Below the pieces are notes generated by a model. That model was given only the letters and a program-made list of their open reading frames with translations, did not search any database and was not told the DNA's origin. From positions 53,925,545 to 53,989,544 of the forward strand of contig CM024766.1 of the NCBI GenBank assembly GCA_014218235.1: 64,000 nucleotides of DNA, in the 5' to 3' direction. This DNA comes from Colocasia esculenta. Lineage: Eukaryota; Streptophyta; Magnoliopsida; Alismatales; Araceae. Below, in pieces: positions 10,198-21,914 of this stretch; the stretch's first letter is position 1, and each line of letters begins with the position of its first letter. Position numbers and translations under genes: made by a program.

Positions 10198-11202
10198 ATT
10201 GAAGGATCGAAATAAATGTGTGGAAAAGATCTAGAAGGGGGGGGATGAATAGATCTTAGCCACTTTTGCGGAAGCTTAAATAATTTTTAAAACTATTTAG
10301 AATCAGAGGCAATGTTATCAGTGAAAAGCTACTGATCTGATTAGATTGGAGTGAGTTGAAAAACTTAGATGTGAATCAAGTTGATTAAGTGAATTAAAAC
10401 GAATCCTATGCAAGCATCTAGCGGATGAATCAGTCAAACCACAGAAAACAAATGCACAAGGATTTTTAGGTGGTTCGGAAATCACCCATGTGATTCCTAC
10501 ATCCACCCCTCACAACCCGTGAGGATTCACTAACACAACTGGGTAACACACCCACTGGAGCCTGACAACTCCAACACTGAAGAGCTTACAACTCACACCA
10601 CTTCTAGAGCAAGACTACTCTAGAACAACTGAGCAAGACTGCTCAACCCACACTTGAGTTTGACAACTCAACACTGAGCACACCGGCTCACAACAACCTG
10701 AGCACAAGGCTCACACATAGACTTGCTAGACACCAACTTAAGACAAGATCTCCTAGCAACAGATCTAGTCGAAATTTGAGAACACTAATGAGAATTATGC
10801 AGAAGCACTTGCATAATCTCAAGAGATATCTCAGAAGAACAGAAGTAAAGTAAAATGTATTGAAAGGCTTCGTTCTTCAAGTGTACTCCCTTGTAGAAGC
10901 TTGGATTGGGAAGAAGCTTGTAAACATGAAGTCCAAGACGATGCTCTGCAATCTGGGAGGTTGGACCTTCCTTGAATTCTTCTCCAACGATGGCTTCTAC
11001 TTGATCTGCTTCCTTGAGATGCTTCAGAGGCTTCTTTAAAGATCAAACCACAATTCTCACACCTTGAATTGGTGAGAAGAGGTCTTCAGGAAACTCCAGG
11101 AAGGCAGAGGAGGGAGACACGAACTCTTATGGCCGCCAGGAATTTTTCAGGAGGCTCTAAGAGGTTGGTTGGGTCTCTCTTTTGAAGGCAGGCCAAAAAG
11201 GA

Positions 11203-11212
11203 CCTTTTATAC
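11203..11212 (-). promoter_or_regulatory. SV1 core promoter TATA box
   Basis: The minus strand reads GTATAAAAGG, a textbook plant TATA context. It lies about 120 bp downstream of the motif array and about 1 kb before the LTR end. Confidence 0.75.
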
Positions 11213-11329
11213 CCTTAGGATTCCAAAGATACCCTTTTGGGGTACAAGGGCACGCTTTCCAAGAGAGATTCTGATCGCCCTAGAAGGACACGTGGCAGCC
11301 ATCAGCTCTTAGGATGAAAAGTTTCCGTA

Positions 11330-11655
11330 GTGTGTCGACCTGCCCTGGTGGTTGTGTCGACACACTATCCCAAAGATAGAAAAACCTGTTCTGGGAGAGA
11401 GGTCCCGTGTCGACCTGCTCTTGAGTGTGTCGACCTGCTGCCCCAATTCCTCAAACTGGCTGTTCTGGGAACTGGGTCTAGTGTCGACCTGCCCTGGGAG
11501 TGTGTCGACCTGGGTACCCTTGATCTCTGGAAAACTGCCACTCGTGTCGACACACTCTTGACATGTGTCGACACACTCTTGACATTTTTACACAATTTTT
11601 CTTTGAATCTGTGTTGATGTGTCGACACCATTGATGGGTGTGTCGACACATCTTT
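11330..11655 (-). promoter_or_regulatory. SV1 U3 array of GTGTCGAC motifs
   Basis: Ten GTGTCGAC copies in about 325 bp (starts near 11332, 11355, 11407, 11427, 11481, 11501, 11544, 11564, 11619 and 11641). Each continues as either ACAC (palindromic GTGTCGACAC) or CTG. Two copies lie in a perfect 20-bp tandem duplication containing CTTGACATG. The position directly upstream of the TATA box suggests an enhancer; no factor is identified. Confidence 0.6.
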
Positions 11656-11871
11656 TGCATAAAAATGTTTGTACCTGAAAAATAAACACATATATCATTA
11701 GTTAAATGATTTATCATGACTATAAATGATAAATGTGATTTGCAAAATACTTTTTGAACATGAATTTCAGGTATGATGTTTTTGACATGCTTCAATTAAA
11801 TTGCTTTAAGAACACTCCTTGTCATCATCAAAATAGGAGGGAAATGATATGAATTTGCATTCAACCCAACA

Positions 11872-12564
11872 GTTATGAGCATGACTTATGAAATCGTTAT
11901 GTGAAGAGTCGTTGCTCATTTGTAAATAAATCGTTGTGAGAGCAAATTGTTGTCTCGCTTAAGAAATCGATGTGATCACTTATGAAATCGTTATGCAAGA
12001 AAATCATTGTGATCACTTGAAGAAATCGATGTGATCACTTATGAAATCGTTATGAGACCCAAATCGATGTGATCACTTATGAAATCGTTACGAGACCCAA
12101 ATCGATGTGAAACTTATCAAATCGTTATGAGAACGAAAATGATATGAGGGCAAATCGTTGTGGCTATAAGAGGAATCGTTCTGAGATCGATTTCGTAACA
12201 AATCATTATGGCCACTTAGAGAATCGTTCTGAGATCGATTTCTTAACATATCGTTATGGCCACTTAGCGAAGTCGTTGTAGCACTTTTTTTAAAAATCAA
12301 TTAAAACAAAATCGTTGTAGCGCTTATTAAATCAATTAAAACCAAATCCATGTAGCGCTTATTAATTTGGCACTTAAATTGAAATCGATGTATATTGATT
12401 AAACATCGATTTTATCATTTTAGTGCGCCATATTGCATCAATGTGAGACTCAGCATTTTGCTATGAGATTGATGCGACACAGATGAAACAAAATATTCAA
12501 TTTAAGTTACATCATAAATTTTATTATCACCAAAATACAAGAACAAATAGAGAGTGGTTTAACA
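11872..12564 (-). repeat. SV2 3' LTR, U3 part
   Basis: Corresponds to 16022-16713. It contains the AATCGATGTG / AATCGTTATG array (11872-12410) and ends in TTTAACA at 12564, before the purine tract. SV1 separates it from the rest of the LTR. Confidence 0.92.
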
Positions 12565-12815
12565 ATCTCCCCCTTTTTGGTGATGACAAAATTTATGAGA
12601 ATTTTCTGACAAGAATATATATAAAGCATAGAGGTTTCAGAAAATTCATACAAACTCTCCCCCTTTTTGTCACTAACCAAAAAGGAAGGATCTTACCATG
12701 GATTTCTCTCCCCCTTTGAGAGAATTTCTTACCATTGAGGGGTTCAACAATAATAGTTGATAAGGAATGACTCCCCCTTAATCTGTGCTCCCCCTGAGCA
12801 TGAGACTCCCCCTTT
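12565..12815 (-). other. SV2 multiple polypurine tracts
   Basis: Minus-strand AAAAAGGGGGAGAT-like tracts occur at the LTR border (12565-12578) and again near 12657, 12708, 12770, 12788 and 12806. Repeated purine tracts before the 3' LTR are a described Sirevirus feature; only the border copy is needed for priming. Confidence 0.8.
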
Positions 12816-13048
12816 TTGTGAAGCAAGTCAGATCTTGTTGTTCTTGACTTTTGACATGTTGTTTGCCAAGTCTTCAGAATTATTCCCTGTATTTTAAAAA
12901 AAACTTGCAGACATTGTTAGTAGCAACATAAACACATTCAATCCTTGTGACTACTCTCTCTTCAGATATGATTTGAGTGAAGAGCCTGCAGTCATCCTTG
13001 CCTTAAGCACCCTTGATCCTGATGCTCCAGGGCTACCCTACACACAAC

Positions 13049-14819
13049 TTATTCATAAATAGGTACCCAAATCTTTTTGGGTCCTTGATGTTTAGATGCA
13101 TGAAAATATCATTTAGGGATCCAAACTAAATGTCTTGTTGTGCAGGTGTTTACAGTGTGTCCTAGTTTATTGCAATGAGAACAACAATGAATATAGATTG
13201 TTTTGTTGTTCTTATTTTCTTTGTGCTGAGTTTTTAGAACGAGATTTCTGTAACCTTTTTCTTTTACAGGGGCCTTTTTCTAGAGCATCTTGGTTTCTTT
13301 TACAAATTTTGGTAGGGGATATTTTCTGGAATTATGGCTTGTTTTCCTTTTTCTGGAGGTATGTATCCAAGTCCTTGTTTGTTATTTCCAGATTTTGACC
13401 CTTTAAGACATAGAGCTAAAGAAGTTTTTCCTTTTGTTAATTTTTTAACCGATTCTTTTAGGTAGAGATTTTCTTCAGTTAGAGTTTTTAATTTTTCTTC
13501 TAACTCTAACTTTTCATTGTCCTTATTTTTTAAATTTTCATTCAAAAGATAAATATTATCTTTATTGTCCTTTAATTATTTTTCTAGTTGCTCCAGTTCG
13601 GATTTAAGATCAGAATTGGTGTTTTCTAAGCAAGTAGAGTTATTTTTCAGATTTTTTAGTTCTTTTACAACCCCCTTATGTTTTTCATATAGTTCATTAA
13701 AGACTTCTTCTAAGTCTTCTAATTCTGACCCTGAATCTGTGCAAGAATTAAAAATGAGTCAGAATGTACCTTATCTAGTCCCACCATGAGGGCTAGATTT
13801 ACCTGTTCCTTTTCGGAATCTGAGCTTGATGATTCTGAGCTTGTGACCTCATCATTTTCCCAAGCAGCCGCCATGGCTTTTCTTTTAAATTTCTTGTGCT
13901 GCTTCTTGGGCTTATCAGTTTGACCAATCTTCTTAAGCCTTGGACAATCTGGTCTCAGATGTCCAGGTTTTCTACATTCATAGCAGACTGGTTCTTTCTC
14001 CTTTTTCTCTTTTCTTTGGATCCTTCTTGATCCGTTTTTCTTCTTCTTCAAAATCTTCTGAAGCTTGGACAATACTTCATCCATATTACAGTCTTCAGAA
14101 TCTGCATCCTGGGAACTAGAAGAAGAGGTGGAAGGAGCAGCTACAACTTTAAGAGCATTAGTACATTTCTTCTTAGATGAGCTTTTAGATAATCGCTCCA
14201 TATTTATTTCATGTGCCATGAGAGAACCTATTAAATTATCAATTGATAATTTAGTTAAATCATAGGCCTCTTCAATAGCAGTTACCTTACGTGTCCATGA
14301 AATAGTTAAGGACCTAAGTATTTTTCTAACGGTTTCTTCATTAGAAAGAATTTTTCCAAGAGAATTTAAACCTACTACTATACTTGAAAATCTATTATAC
14401 ATAGTAGTAATGTTTTCATTTGGAAGCATTTTAAATTGCTCATATTGAGAGATAAGAATATGTATCCTAGTTTGTTTTACTTTATCTGTTCCTTCATAGG
14501 TTATCTGCAATTTATCCCATATTTCTTTAGCAGATTTACATGCAGAAACTCTACTGAACTCTCTTTTAGATAGAGCACAACATAGATAGCTTTTAGCCTT
14601 AAAGTTTAGAGATAGCTTACTCTTATCAGCTGCTGTAATGGCAGTAGTGCCTTCAGCTGGAACAATAATGAAATCACCTACCTCTATTACCTGCCACAGA
14701 TCAAAATCTGTGCCTCGAATGAAGCATTCCATCCTCATCTTCCAATATTGATAATCTTCTCCATCGAAGAATGGAGGTCTGGTGACGGATTGGCCTTCAA
14801 CATATCCTTGAGCTGCCAT
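13049..14819 (-). pseudogene. gag: SV2 gag, frameshifted
   Basis: The ATG at 14819 begins MAAQGYVEGQSVTRPP, and the first frame is open for 366 residues to 13719. It holds the copia gag N-terminal domain, a Ser-rich linker, a CCHC knuckle (CYECRKPGHLRPDC at about 14018-13977) and an acidic patch. The coiled-coil part continues in another frame (13545-13300), and a degenerate second knuckle with a GPKKIWVP end follows (about 13150-13049). GPKxxWVP is also where the SV1 and SV3 gags end, so the whole gag length is present but broken by at least two frameshifts. Directly afterwards come the 3' non-coding sequence and purine tracts; pol is absent. Confidence 0.82.
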
Positions 14820-14867
14820 GGATCTTTGCTCTAAGATCGTTGGATCTTCTTGAAAGTTCAGAGACCC

Positions 14868-14879
14868 GCTCTGATACCA
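14868..14879 (-). other. SV2 primer binding site (tRNA-Met)
   Basis: The minus strand reads TGGTATCAGAGC, two bases from the LTR end at 14882. Confidence 0.93.
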
Positions 14880-15694
14880 CTTGTTGGCCCTTTATGTACG
14901 GCAGCAAGGTAACCTAGAAGGGGGGGGTGAATAGGTTTTTATGAAATCTGAAATCAAAACGTGAACACTTAAAAGTTTGGTTAGTGTTAGTGTGACGAAG
15001 AGTGGCAGTACGAAAGCAAAAGAACAATCACACAAAAGGACACATGAGATTTATCCTGGTTCGGCCCTTCCCACATGGAAGTCCTGCGTCCAGTCCCCAA
15101 GCAAACTCTTGGGATTTTACTAACCGAAGGTACAGTCCCCTTCAAGGACACTACAACACCCTGGATACCCCACCAGGTCTTCTTCTCTTTCCCGGGCAAG
15201 AAGGCAGCCCACTTCTTTTCTAGGCTCAGAAGCAAACCTACTTCTTTTACAGGTTCAGAAGTAAACCTCCTGGAACAAACCCCAGTGCGGTTCTGCTAGA
15301 CTTAAACCCCCAGCTAGGTCCTGTTGGTACAAACCCCAACAAGGTTCTGCTAGACACTAACCTCTAGCTAGGTTACACACTGTATACAGTCCTACAGCTG
15401 GACAGAAATCTTTCTTAGAAAAGAAAGATCGGACTGAGAGCTATTACAAGATGAACACTCAAGACTTAGCTCACAGTCACAGACTCTCCCCCAAGATTAC
15501 AATGAGCACAGGGAGAATGGAAGAGAAGAAGGCTTGAAGGCGATGAAGACTTCTGCTTTGAAAGCTTCTGTAGATTTTTGGCTCGAGCTCTTCTCTCTTT
15601 CTCTAAGTGTTTGTGGCGTGAAGGTTCTTCTCACAGTTGTACACTCCTTGAAGGATTTTCAGGAAGGTTCTCCTTATGTTCTTCAGCAATGCTC

Positions 15695-15706
15695 CATCTT
15701 TTATAC
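15695..15706 (-). promoter_or_regulatory. SV2 core promoter TATA box
   Basis: The minus strand reads GTATAAAAGATGG, about 315 bp downstream of the U3 array. Confidence 0.7.
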
Positions 15707-16016
15707 GAGCAGCTTGAATGGATCCGTTGAAGAGATCCGTTGGAGTTCTAGCCGTTGCTCATCTCTTCTTTATTTGTCTTAATCAGACTCTGATGGTCTT
15801 CGAGGTCTGTACACATAGAAGAAAGTGTTAGCATAAAGGAGTGTTTATGATAAACGATGCATAGTACTATGCTTCTGCTAACATACTGAAAATAGTAGTT
15901 CATATCTATCTGAAATATGCATGCAGCTTTTTGTCAGAAGATATCTGACTTTTCATTTAAGCGCCAAGCATATTTGAAATATAAAGGCAATCTGTGTTTG
16001 ATCAGAATCCATGAAG

Positions 16017-16565
16017 AAATCGTTATGAGCATGACTTATGAAATCGTTATGTGAAGAGTCGTTGCTCATTTGTAAATAAATCGTTGTGAGAGCAAATTGT
16101 TGTCTCACTTAAGAAATCGATGTGATCACTTATGAAATCGTTATGCAAGGAAATCGTTGTGATCACCTGAAGAAATCGATGTGATCACTTATGAAATCGT
16201 TATGAGACCCAAATCGATGTGATCACTTATGAAATCGTTACGAGACCCAAATCGATGTGAAACTTATCAAATCGTTATGAGAACGAAAACGATATGAGGG
16301 CAAATCGTTGTGGCTATAAGAGGAATTGTTCTGAGATCGATTTCTTAACAAATCGTTATGGCCACTTAGCGAATCATTCTGAGATCGATTTCTTAACAAA
16401 TCGTTATGGCCACTTAGCGAAGTCGTTGTAGCGCTTTTTTTAAAAATCAATTAAAACAAAATCGTTGTAGCGCTTATTAAATCAATTAAAACCAAATCGA
16501 TGTAGCGCTTATTAATTTGGCACTTAAATTGAAATCGATGTATATTGATTAAACATCGATTTTAT
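16017..16565 (-). promoter_or_regulatory. SV2 U3 array of AATCGATGTG / AATCGTTATG
   Basis: More than 20 copies of two related 10-bp words, often joined by TGATCACTTATGA (TGATCA is itself palindromic). Units vary between 18 and 40 bp. The same array occurs in the 3' LTR at 11872-12410. Confidence 0.7.
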
Positions 16566-16713
16566 CATTTTAGTGCGCCATATTGCTTCAATGTGAGACT
16601 CAGCATTTTGCTATGAGATTGATGCGACACAGATGAAACAAAATATTCAATTTAAGTTACATCATAAATTTTATTATCATCAAATATAAGAACAAATAGA
16701 GAGTGGTTCAACA

Positions 16714-17030
16714 TTTTTGACAAAGAGTCAAAAGGGTTAGATCTGGCTGGAGAAGGGGTGTTTTATAGGGCTACGACCGGTGACGAAGTTGGGTAAGGTT
16801 GGGTTACCGTTGGGGAACGGTTTCCTAAATCAAGGGCAACATTTCCGGAGGCGTTTCCGGATCTGAAATCGCAACAGATCTGGGAGGTAAACGTCAACAT
16901 CAATAGTCGTCAATTCTGAGTAGGCGTCCATCGATGTGGCCGCTGATTTATGGTCAACGTCAACTGATGTTGATGCCAACTAGCCGCCAGAACAGAACTT
17001 AAAACTGCAGAAACTTTATGTACACCACAC

Positions 17031-17083
<53 letters not shown>

Positions 17084-17224
17084 CTACAATGCACACATTA
17101 AAATAATACTTATTCATGCAATGTAAACAAGTAAGTACTATGCACAATAAAGTTTGTACATCGATGACATACATTTATACATACATAAGAAATCACCCAA
17201 AAATGAAAAATCAAGGGCCTTACA
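16714..17224 (-). repeat. Gypsy A left LTR remnant
   Basis: Aligns with about 19500-19942: a T5 start, GTCAAC/GTC words, then an AT-rich terminus ending GGGCCTTACA. It is clearly diverged from the right LTR, so this is an old copy. The rest was displaced by SV2. Confidence 0.75.
17033..17080. repeat. (AT)n microsatellite
   Basis: About 24 uninterrupted AT dinucleotides inside the LTR remnant; absent from the matching part of the right LTR. Confidence 0.95.
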
Positions 17225-17291
17225 CTAATTCTATAATGACTTTGAAATATTGTGTAGATGATGGCTTATTTATGTACAATCTCAACCTGTG

Positions 17292-17303
17292 GCTTTGATA
17301 CCA
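17292..17303 (-). other. Gypsy A primer binding site (tRNA-Met)
   Basis: The minus strand reads TGGTATCAAAGC, one mismatch from the usual tRNA-Met site, five bases from the LTR end. It lies in the 84-bp leader remnant 17225-17308. Confidence 0.85.
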
Positions 17304-17308
17304 ATCTC

Positions 17309-19942
17309 TGTAACGACCCTCTTTATACCGGTACGATTATACCAATCCACATCGATATAAAGGGCGTCTTCACAGTGGGACATGTACCCAACACAACATA
17401 GTTGGTCAAGATATACATAAATAACAAAGAAAGTATAGTGGAAACAAAAGATACTTTTATTCCATCATCATTCACACATTCCACAGTCTATATAGTAGAA
17501 ATAAAGTAAACCAATGTCCACAATTATACAAGTCCAAAACATATCACCATTGTCCACATACTAGTAAATGAAAATGTAGTCTAAACAAGTAGTCTCCACA
17601 AGCACAGCTACTCCCCTCGCTTGGAGTCACTCCTCACAATATCCTCCTCTAGCACGGGGACACCTGTCTCACCTATATGTTAAAGCAAGTATGAGTCTTC
17701 ACAAAGACCCAGAAAGCAACCCATTGGCACATCCTTACGCATATCACATTTCTACTATTCTTTTAATCAACAAAAGAAGTATGGCACATGGTTTATGTCA
17801 AAATAAACAAGTACACAAGAATAACCTATAACATGCTTTCTACACATGGTCATTAACTTGGTTCATGGTACCAATTTCAATTCATTCATATCATTTCATA
17901 TTTCTAAATAAATAGATCATGGAATTAAGCACATGGTTACTAACAAACCTAGCATGATATCTATCAATTTTCACATACTTTTATATCACATAACCACATC
18001 TTTTACTTATTGTTTTAACTTAAATAAAACATATTCACATGGTTTCTCATCTTTTCACATGGTATCACATTAACACATCACCTTCACATGAACACTTTGC
18101 ACATTTACACATGTTTCACATTTTTACACAATAATTGTCATGACACATAGTCTGAACCACTATAAAGAAGGACACACATTCACATAAAACATACCTGTCA
18201 CCTAGACATTATAGTGATGAATCTTGGTAACTGCGCAGAACCGGGAGAAGCCCTCTCCACCCTAACTAGTTGTACTTGTCCACCTCCAGGATATCATCCT
18301 GATGCCCACAGAATATCACATACACATTGAGCCTTCCCGTAGGGACTTTTCTATAGCATGGCTCCACAGCCTTCTATGGTAGCAGTGTCAATTTCGGCAC
18401 ATATTCCACTTAAACACATTGTCTCACTTAATCACATGATTAACATCATTTACATGCACTATTTAGTCCATTCACATGCACTTTATTTAAACATATATAC
18501 TTTAGTTTACAGAACCTATCATGACTGTTTCACAGTGTCAAATTAAGCATAATAGTACCTAAACATGCTGCTAATCACTTGAAAATACATTTTCTTAATC
18601 AAACATACTTAACATGGCTTTAATACCCTTTATAAGTGCAAATAATACCTACGGATATCAAAATAGTCCCAAATTTTAACTACAAACTCCACACATAGCA
18701 TATATCATATGGCTAATTTTTCAGAATTTTTGTAACAATATACTATTTTTAACATTTAATACATATTACATGTAACTTTTTCAAGATATTACACTTTAAC
18801 ATGATAGGCAGTAAACAGTCGGTTCTCATAGTTTTAAAACATGTAAATAGTGGCCCTAAGTTCATTCAAATTTCCTGAAACAATAACATGCATCAAATCT
18901 AATTATCCTGAATTTAACTCTATCAAATCATGCATATTTCTCCCTAACAAAAATTATTTTAAATGAAAGCATGATCAGAAATTTGACAGAATTTCATGGT
19001 TTAACCCTAAGACCTTACCTGAACATCCATGATTTTTACAACATGAGCAAACATCCAGAAATCTGAAAATTATATCACAAAGATTAAAATTACAATTCTA
19101 CAAGAACTAGAAGAACTTGGCGGCAAGGGTCTGGCCGTCAAGGTGGGTTAACAGCACAATCGGTTGTCGTTAACTCAAGAACTTGGTGGCAACAAGGTTG
19201 CCGTCAACCTCCTGTCTGCAGAAAAGTGCGGACCGACCATTGAAAAACATAGAATTTGAGGGTCCAGGACATGATTTAAAAATCCTTAAAAATCCCTAAA
19301 CTCTAGGGGATATGTCTAGGGATGAAACCCTTAGGTTACTTGCCTGAAGAAAAACCTCAGAAGATCAAATTTGGCAATGAAGACCTCTTCAGACAAGCCA
19401 AGAAGGTGATGCTCTTCACCTCCAGATGCATCTTCCAGTCGAAGAAGATTTCCGGAGAAGCCTCCCAAACGCTGGATCAAGCCTCACAAAGGTCTATATT
19501 TTTCTCTCTCCAGAACCCAAAAGGCCATAGGTGAGAAACGTCCTCCCTTAACTGAGATCTCTAGGTTATATAGGCTAAGAATCGGGGTAAACCTAGCATT
19601 AGGAGTCCTGACTGTTGGAGATTGGGTTTCCTAAACAAACACCGGAGAAAACGGGGCCGTTTCAGATCTGGAATCCCAAACACAGCTGGAGAAGTAAACG
19701 GCCACTTTAGCCGTCAACTGGAAATAGGCGTCAATCGATGTTGATGTCTAGATTCTCTGGCTGCACAGTCAACGACACACAAGTTGCCGTCAACCTACTC
19801 TTAACATCAAGAGATGTTGACGTTAAATAGGGATTTCGGGCAGAACATAAAATATCAACAAATATACATGTACAAAAATAAATAAATATTATATACACAA
19901 GATTGAATAAATATAATATACACAGAATTTGAGGGCCTTACA
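17309..19942 (-). repeat. Gypsy A right (5') LTR (2634 bp)
   Basis: Plus-strand TGTAACGACC at 17309 to CCTTACA at 19942. The ends match gypsy C (TGTAAGGCCC...GGTCGTCACA on its own strand). A TATA-like CCTATATAA (minus) is at 19566-19574, with GTCAAC-type words upstream (19690-19830). No open frame of note. Confidence 0.88.
19690..19830 (-). promoter_or_regulatory. Gypsy A GTCAAC/GTTGAC word cluster
   Basis: Repeated CGTCAAC and GTTGACG words (about seven) lie 120-260 bp upstream of the TATA-like site. Parallel clusters are at 16885-16985 in the left LTR remnant and 58240-58330 in gypsy C. Confidence 0.45.
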
Positions 19943-20875
19943 TGAGGAGTCATCCCAAGTAGCTGTGAAAGTCTTCCTTTTATATTTCTTGTATTTCTCC
20001 TCCTTTCTTTTCTTCTTTTCTGGTTTTTCAGATCTTCTAAGCTTTGGACAATCTAGCCTTAGATGTCCAAGTTGTTTACATTCATAGCACATTGGTTCCT
20101 TCTTCTTTTTCTCTTTCCTCTTGGCTAAGATTTTTTGGATAACTTCTTCTTCACTCTCAATATCACTGCTCTCGCTTTTGGTGGCTTCATCCGAAGTGCT
20201 TTCTTCAACCTTGAATGCATTATTTGCCTTTCGTTTGGATGAGCTTTCTCCTAAACTTTCCATGTTTATCTCATGGGCCATTAATGACCCAATGAGTCTT
20301 TCCAATGACATAGTGAAGAGATCATTTACTTCTTCTATAACAGTGGTCTTTGAAGTCCACTGCTTTGGGAGAGATCTTAGGATCTTCCTGACCATGTCTC
20401 CCTGGCTATACTTCTTTCCTAAACCTGCAAGTCCATTGATAATTTTAGTGAAATTATTGTACATCTGAGTAATGGACTCACCTGGTTCCATTTGGAACTT
20501 CTCATATTTTGTGAAAAGGATGTCAATCCTAGTCTCTTTTACTTTGTCCATTCCTTCATGAGTGAGTTTCCACTTGTCCCATATGTCTTTTGCTATTTTG
20601 CATGTTGAGATCCTATTAAATTCTTGTCTAGTAAGTGCATAACACATGAAGCTCTTGGCCTTGCTGTTCTAGGATATCTTCTTTCTGTCTTCATTAGTCC
20701 ACTCTTCCTTGGGCTTTGATATTTGGAGATCACCATCTTCTATGATGCTCCAGAGTTGGTAATTGTAACCTTATAGAAAGAACTCCATCTTTGTTTTCCA
20801 ATAAGTGTAGCCTTCTTCATCAAATAGAGGAGGTCGGAAGATGGATTGGCCTTCTGAGAACCCTTGAGCTGCTAT
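19943..20875 (-). pseudogene. gag: SV4 gag fragment, start codon lost
   Basis: Homologous to SV2 gag: the copia gag N-terminal domain (TRIDILFTKYEKF, GSLMAHEINME), a Ser/Glu linker and one CCHC knuckle (CYECKQLGHLRLDC, near 20088-20047). The start position (20873-20875) reads ATA instead of ATG. Two stops lie in the first 75 codons, and the longest stop-free part begins at 20647. The 3' end is cut at 19943 by gypsy A. Non-functional. Confidence 0.85.
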
Positions 20876-20925
20876 TGATCTTTGCTCTAAGATCGTTAGA
20901 TCTTCTTTGAAACTCAGAGACCACT

Positions 20926-20937
20926 ACTCTAATACCA
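20926..20937 (-). other. SV4 primer binding site, decayed
   Basis: The minus strand reads TGGTATTAGAGT, two mismatches from TGGTATCAGAGC; both look like C-to-T changes. Confidence 0.8.
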
Positions 20938-21815
20938 CTTGTTGGCCCATTTAGTTGGCAACAAGGTTTACCTAGAGGGGGGGGGGGGTGAATAGAATAA
21001 ATAGAAATCTAAAAGACAAAATCACCACTTGAAACTTTGTTTAGTGAATGTAGTTGTATTTGGTAAAGAGTAGTAGTGCAGAAGCAATTAAAGAAATAAT
21101 CACACACAAGAACACAAGGAATTTGTTATGGTTCGGCCCTTCCAAATGGAAGTCCTACGTCTAGTCCCCAAGCACGCTCTTGGAATTTCACTAACTGGGG
21201 TACAATCTCTCCAAGGATCTACAACACTCAGCCCCTGCTGGTCTTCTTCTCTTTTCGGACAAGAAGGCAACCCACTTCTTTTACAAGTCAAGAAGCCAAC
21301 CATTTGATACAAACCTCAGTGTGGTTTTGCTGGAACAAACCCCAGCTGGGTTCTTCCTTTAACACAAGGGGAACACATAGTACAAACCCTCTGCTGGTCA
21401 CTAACCCCAGCAAACATGTTGGTCCTCTCTTTACATAGGAAGAGGAATACCCTTGCTCTTCTTAAGAAAAAGAATGGGCAGGTTGTGGAGATCAAGTTCT
21501 GAAACAAAGAACTTAGCTTGCTTGATCTCCAACAACAACTTGAGAGCTAAGAGATAAACACAAGGAAGCTTAAACCCTCAGCTCAAAGACTCTCCCCCAA
21601 ATTTACAATGATCCACAGAGAGAGAAGAGAGAAAATGGCTTGAATACTTGAAGACTTTCGATGGATACTTGTACGCACACTTCTTCTTAGGCTCGAGCTC
21701 TTTCTTTTTTTTATTTGAGTGTATGGCATTTTAGCTCCTCACTGAATGACATTCTTTCAAACAAAATTTTTTTTAGGTTTTCTCTTGTTTTTTTTTTTTG
21801 CTTCAGAGTCTTCAT

Positions 21816-21826
21816 CCTTTTATGCA
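21816..21826 (-). promoter_or_regulatory. SV4 core promoter TATA-like box
   Basis: The minus strand reads TGCATAAAAGG. The U3 array would lie about 380 bp upstream once the solo LTR is discounted. Confidence 0.55.
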
Positions 21827-21914
21827 TTCAGCAGAAGAGATCCATTGAAGCTCTTCTTCTTCTTCTTCCTTCTTCTTGAGTCTATCGAACATCTTCATGC
21901 ATCTACTAGTTACT

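Larger units (their letters stand above)
1..11871 (-). mobile_element. SV1: near-complete Sirevirus (Ty1/copia) retrotransposon
   Basis: In element sense the order from right to left is 5' LTR (10200-11871), primer site, gag, pol, a long non-coding stretch, env-like gene, polypurine tract and 3' LTR (1-373, cut by the window edge). An env-like gene downstream of a copia-type pol (integrase before reverse transcriptase) is the hallmark of the Sirevirus lineage. The visible 3' LTR portion matches the 5' LTR except for one T in a homopolymer, so the insertion is young. It lies inside the 3' LTR of SV2: base 11872 continues a sequence found uninterrupted at 16022. The 5 bases after the element are GTTAT, the expected target duplication, but the partner lies left of the window. 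Confidence 0.93.
10200..11871 (-). repeat. SV1 5' LTR (1672 bp)
   Basis: Bounded by TG at 10200 and CA at 11871, next to the primer site. In element sense it runs U3 array (11655-11330), TATA box (about 11207), transcribed region, then a C7-8 tract (G-tract on the plus strand at 10237-10244) close to the LTR end. It is flanked on the right by SV2 LTR sequence. Confidence 0.95.
11872..16713 (-). mobile_element. SV2: gag-only Sirevirus, host of SV1
   Basis: Minus-strand order is 5' LTR (14882-16713), primer site, gag remnant, a cluster of purine tracts, then the 3' LTR (11872-12564, the rest displaced left of the window by SV1). The interior is only about 2.3 kb and has no protease, integrase or reverse transcriptase, so it is a non-autonomous gag-only element. 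LTR pieces 11872-12564 and 16022-16713 differ at a few percent of positions, so SV2 is older than SV1. SV2 itself lies inside an LTR of gypsy A. Confidence 0.88.
14882..16713 (-). repeat. SV2 5' LTR (1832 bp)
   Basis: Runs from TGTTGGCC at 14882 to TTCAACA at 16713 on the plus strand. In element sense: U3 array (16560-16020), TATA (about 15700), and a C7 tract near the end (G-tract within 14913-14935). The right flank TTTTT would be the target duplication, but its partner lies outside the window. Confidence 0.92.
16714..19942 (-). mobile_element. Gypsy A: chromovirus reduced to LTR, 84 bp, LTR
   Basis: A full LTR (17309-19942) is preceded on its left by a primer site and only 84 bp of leader, then directly by the end of a second LTR (remnant 16714-17224). 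The 84 bp resemble the leader of gypsy C after its LTR (GATTGGTATC..., then TTGAGAT and TGCAT-like words), so both belong to one Tekay-like family. All coding sequence is lost. SV2 inserted into the left LTR. Gypsy A itself interrupts the SV4 gag at 19943. Confidence 0.75.

Noticed and set aside
11330..11795. Overlapping open frames over the SV1 LTR array on both strands
   Set aside because: Produced by the stop-poor GTGTCGAC repeats; low-complexity Cys/His/Thr translations.
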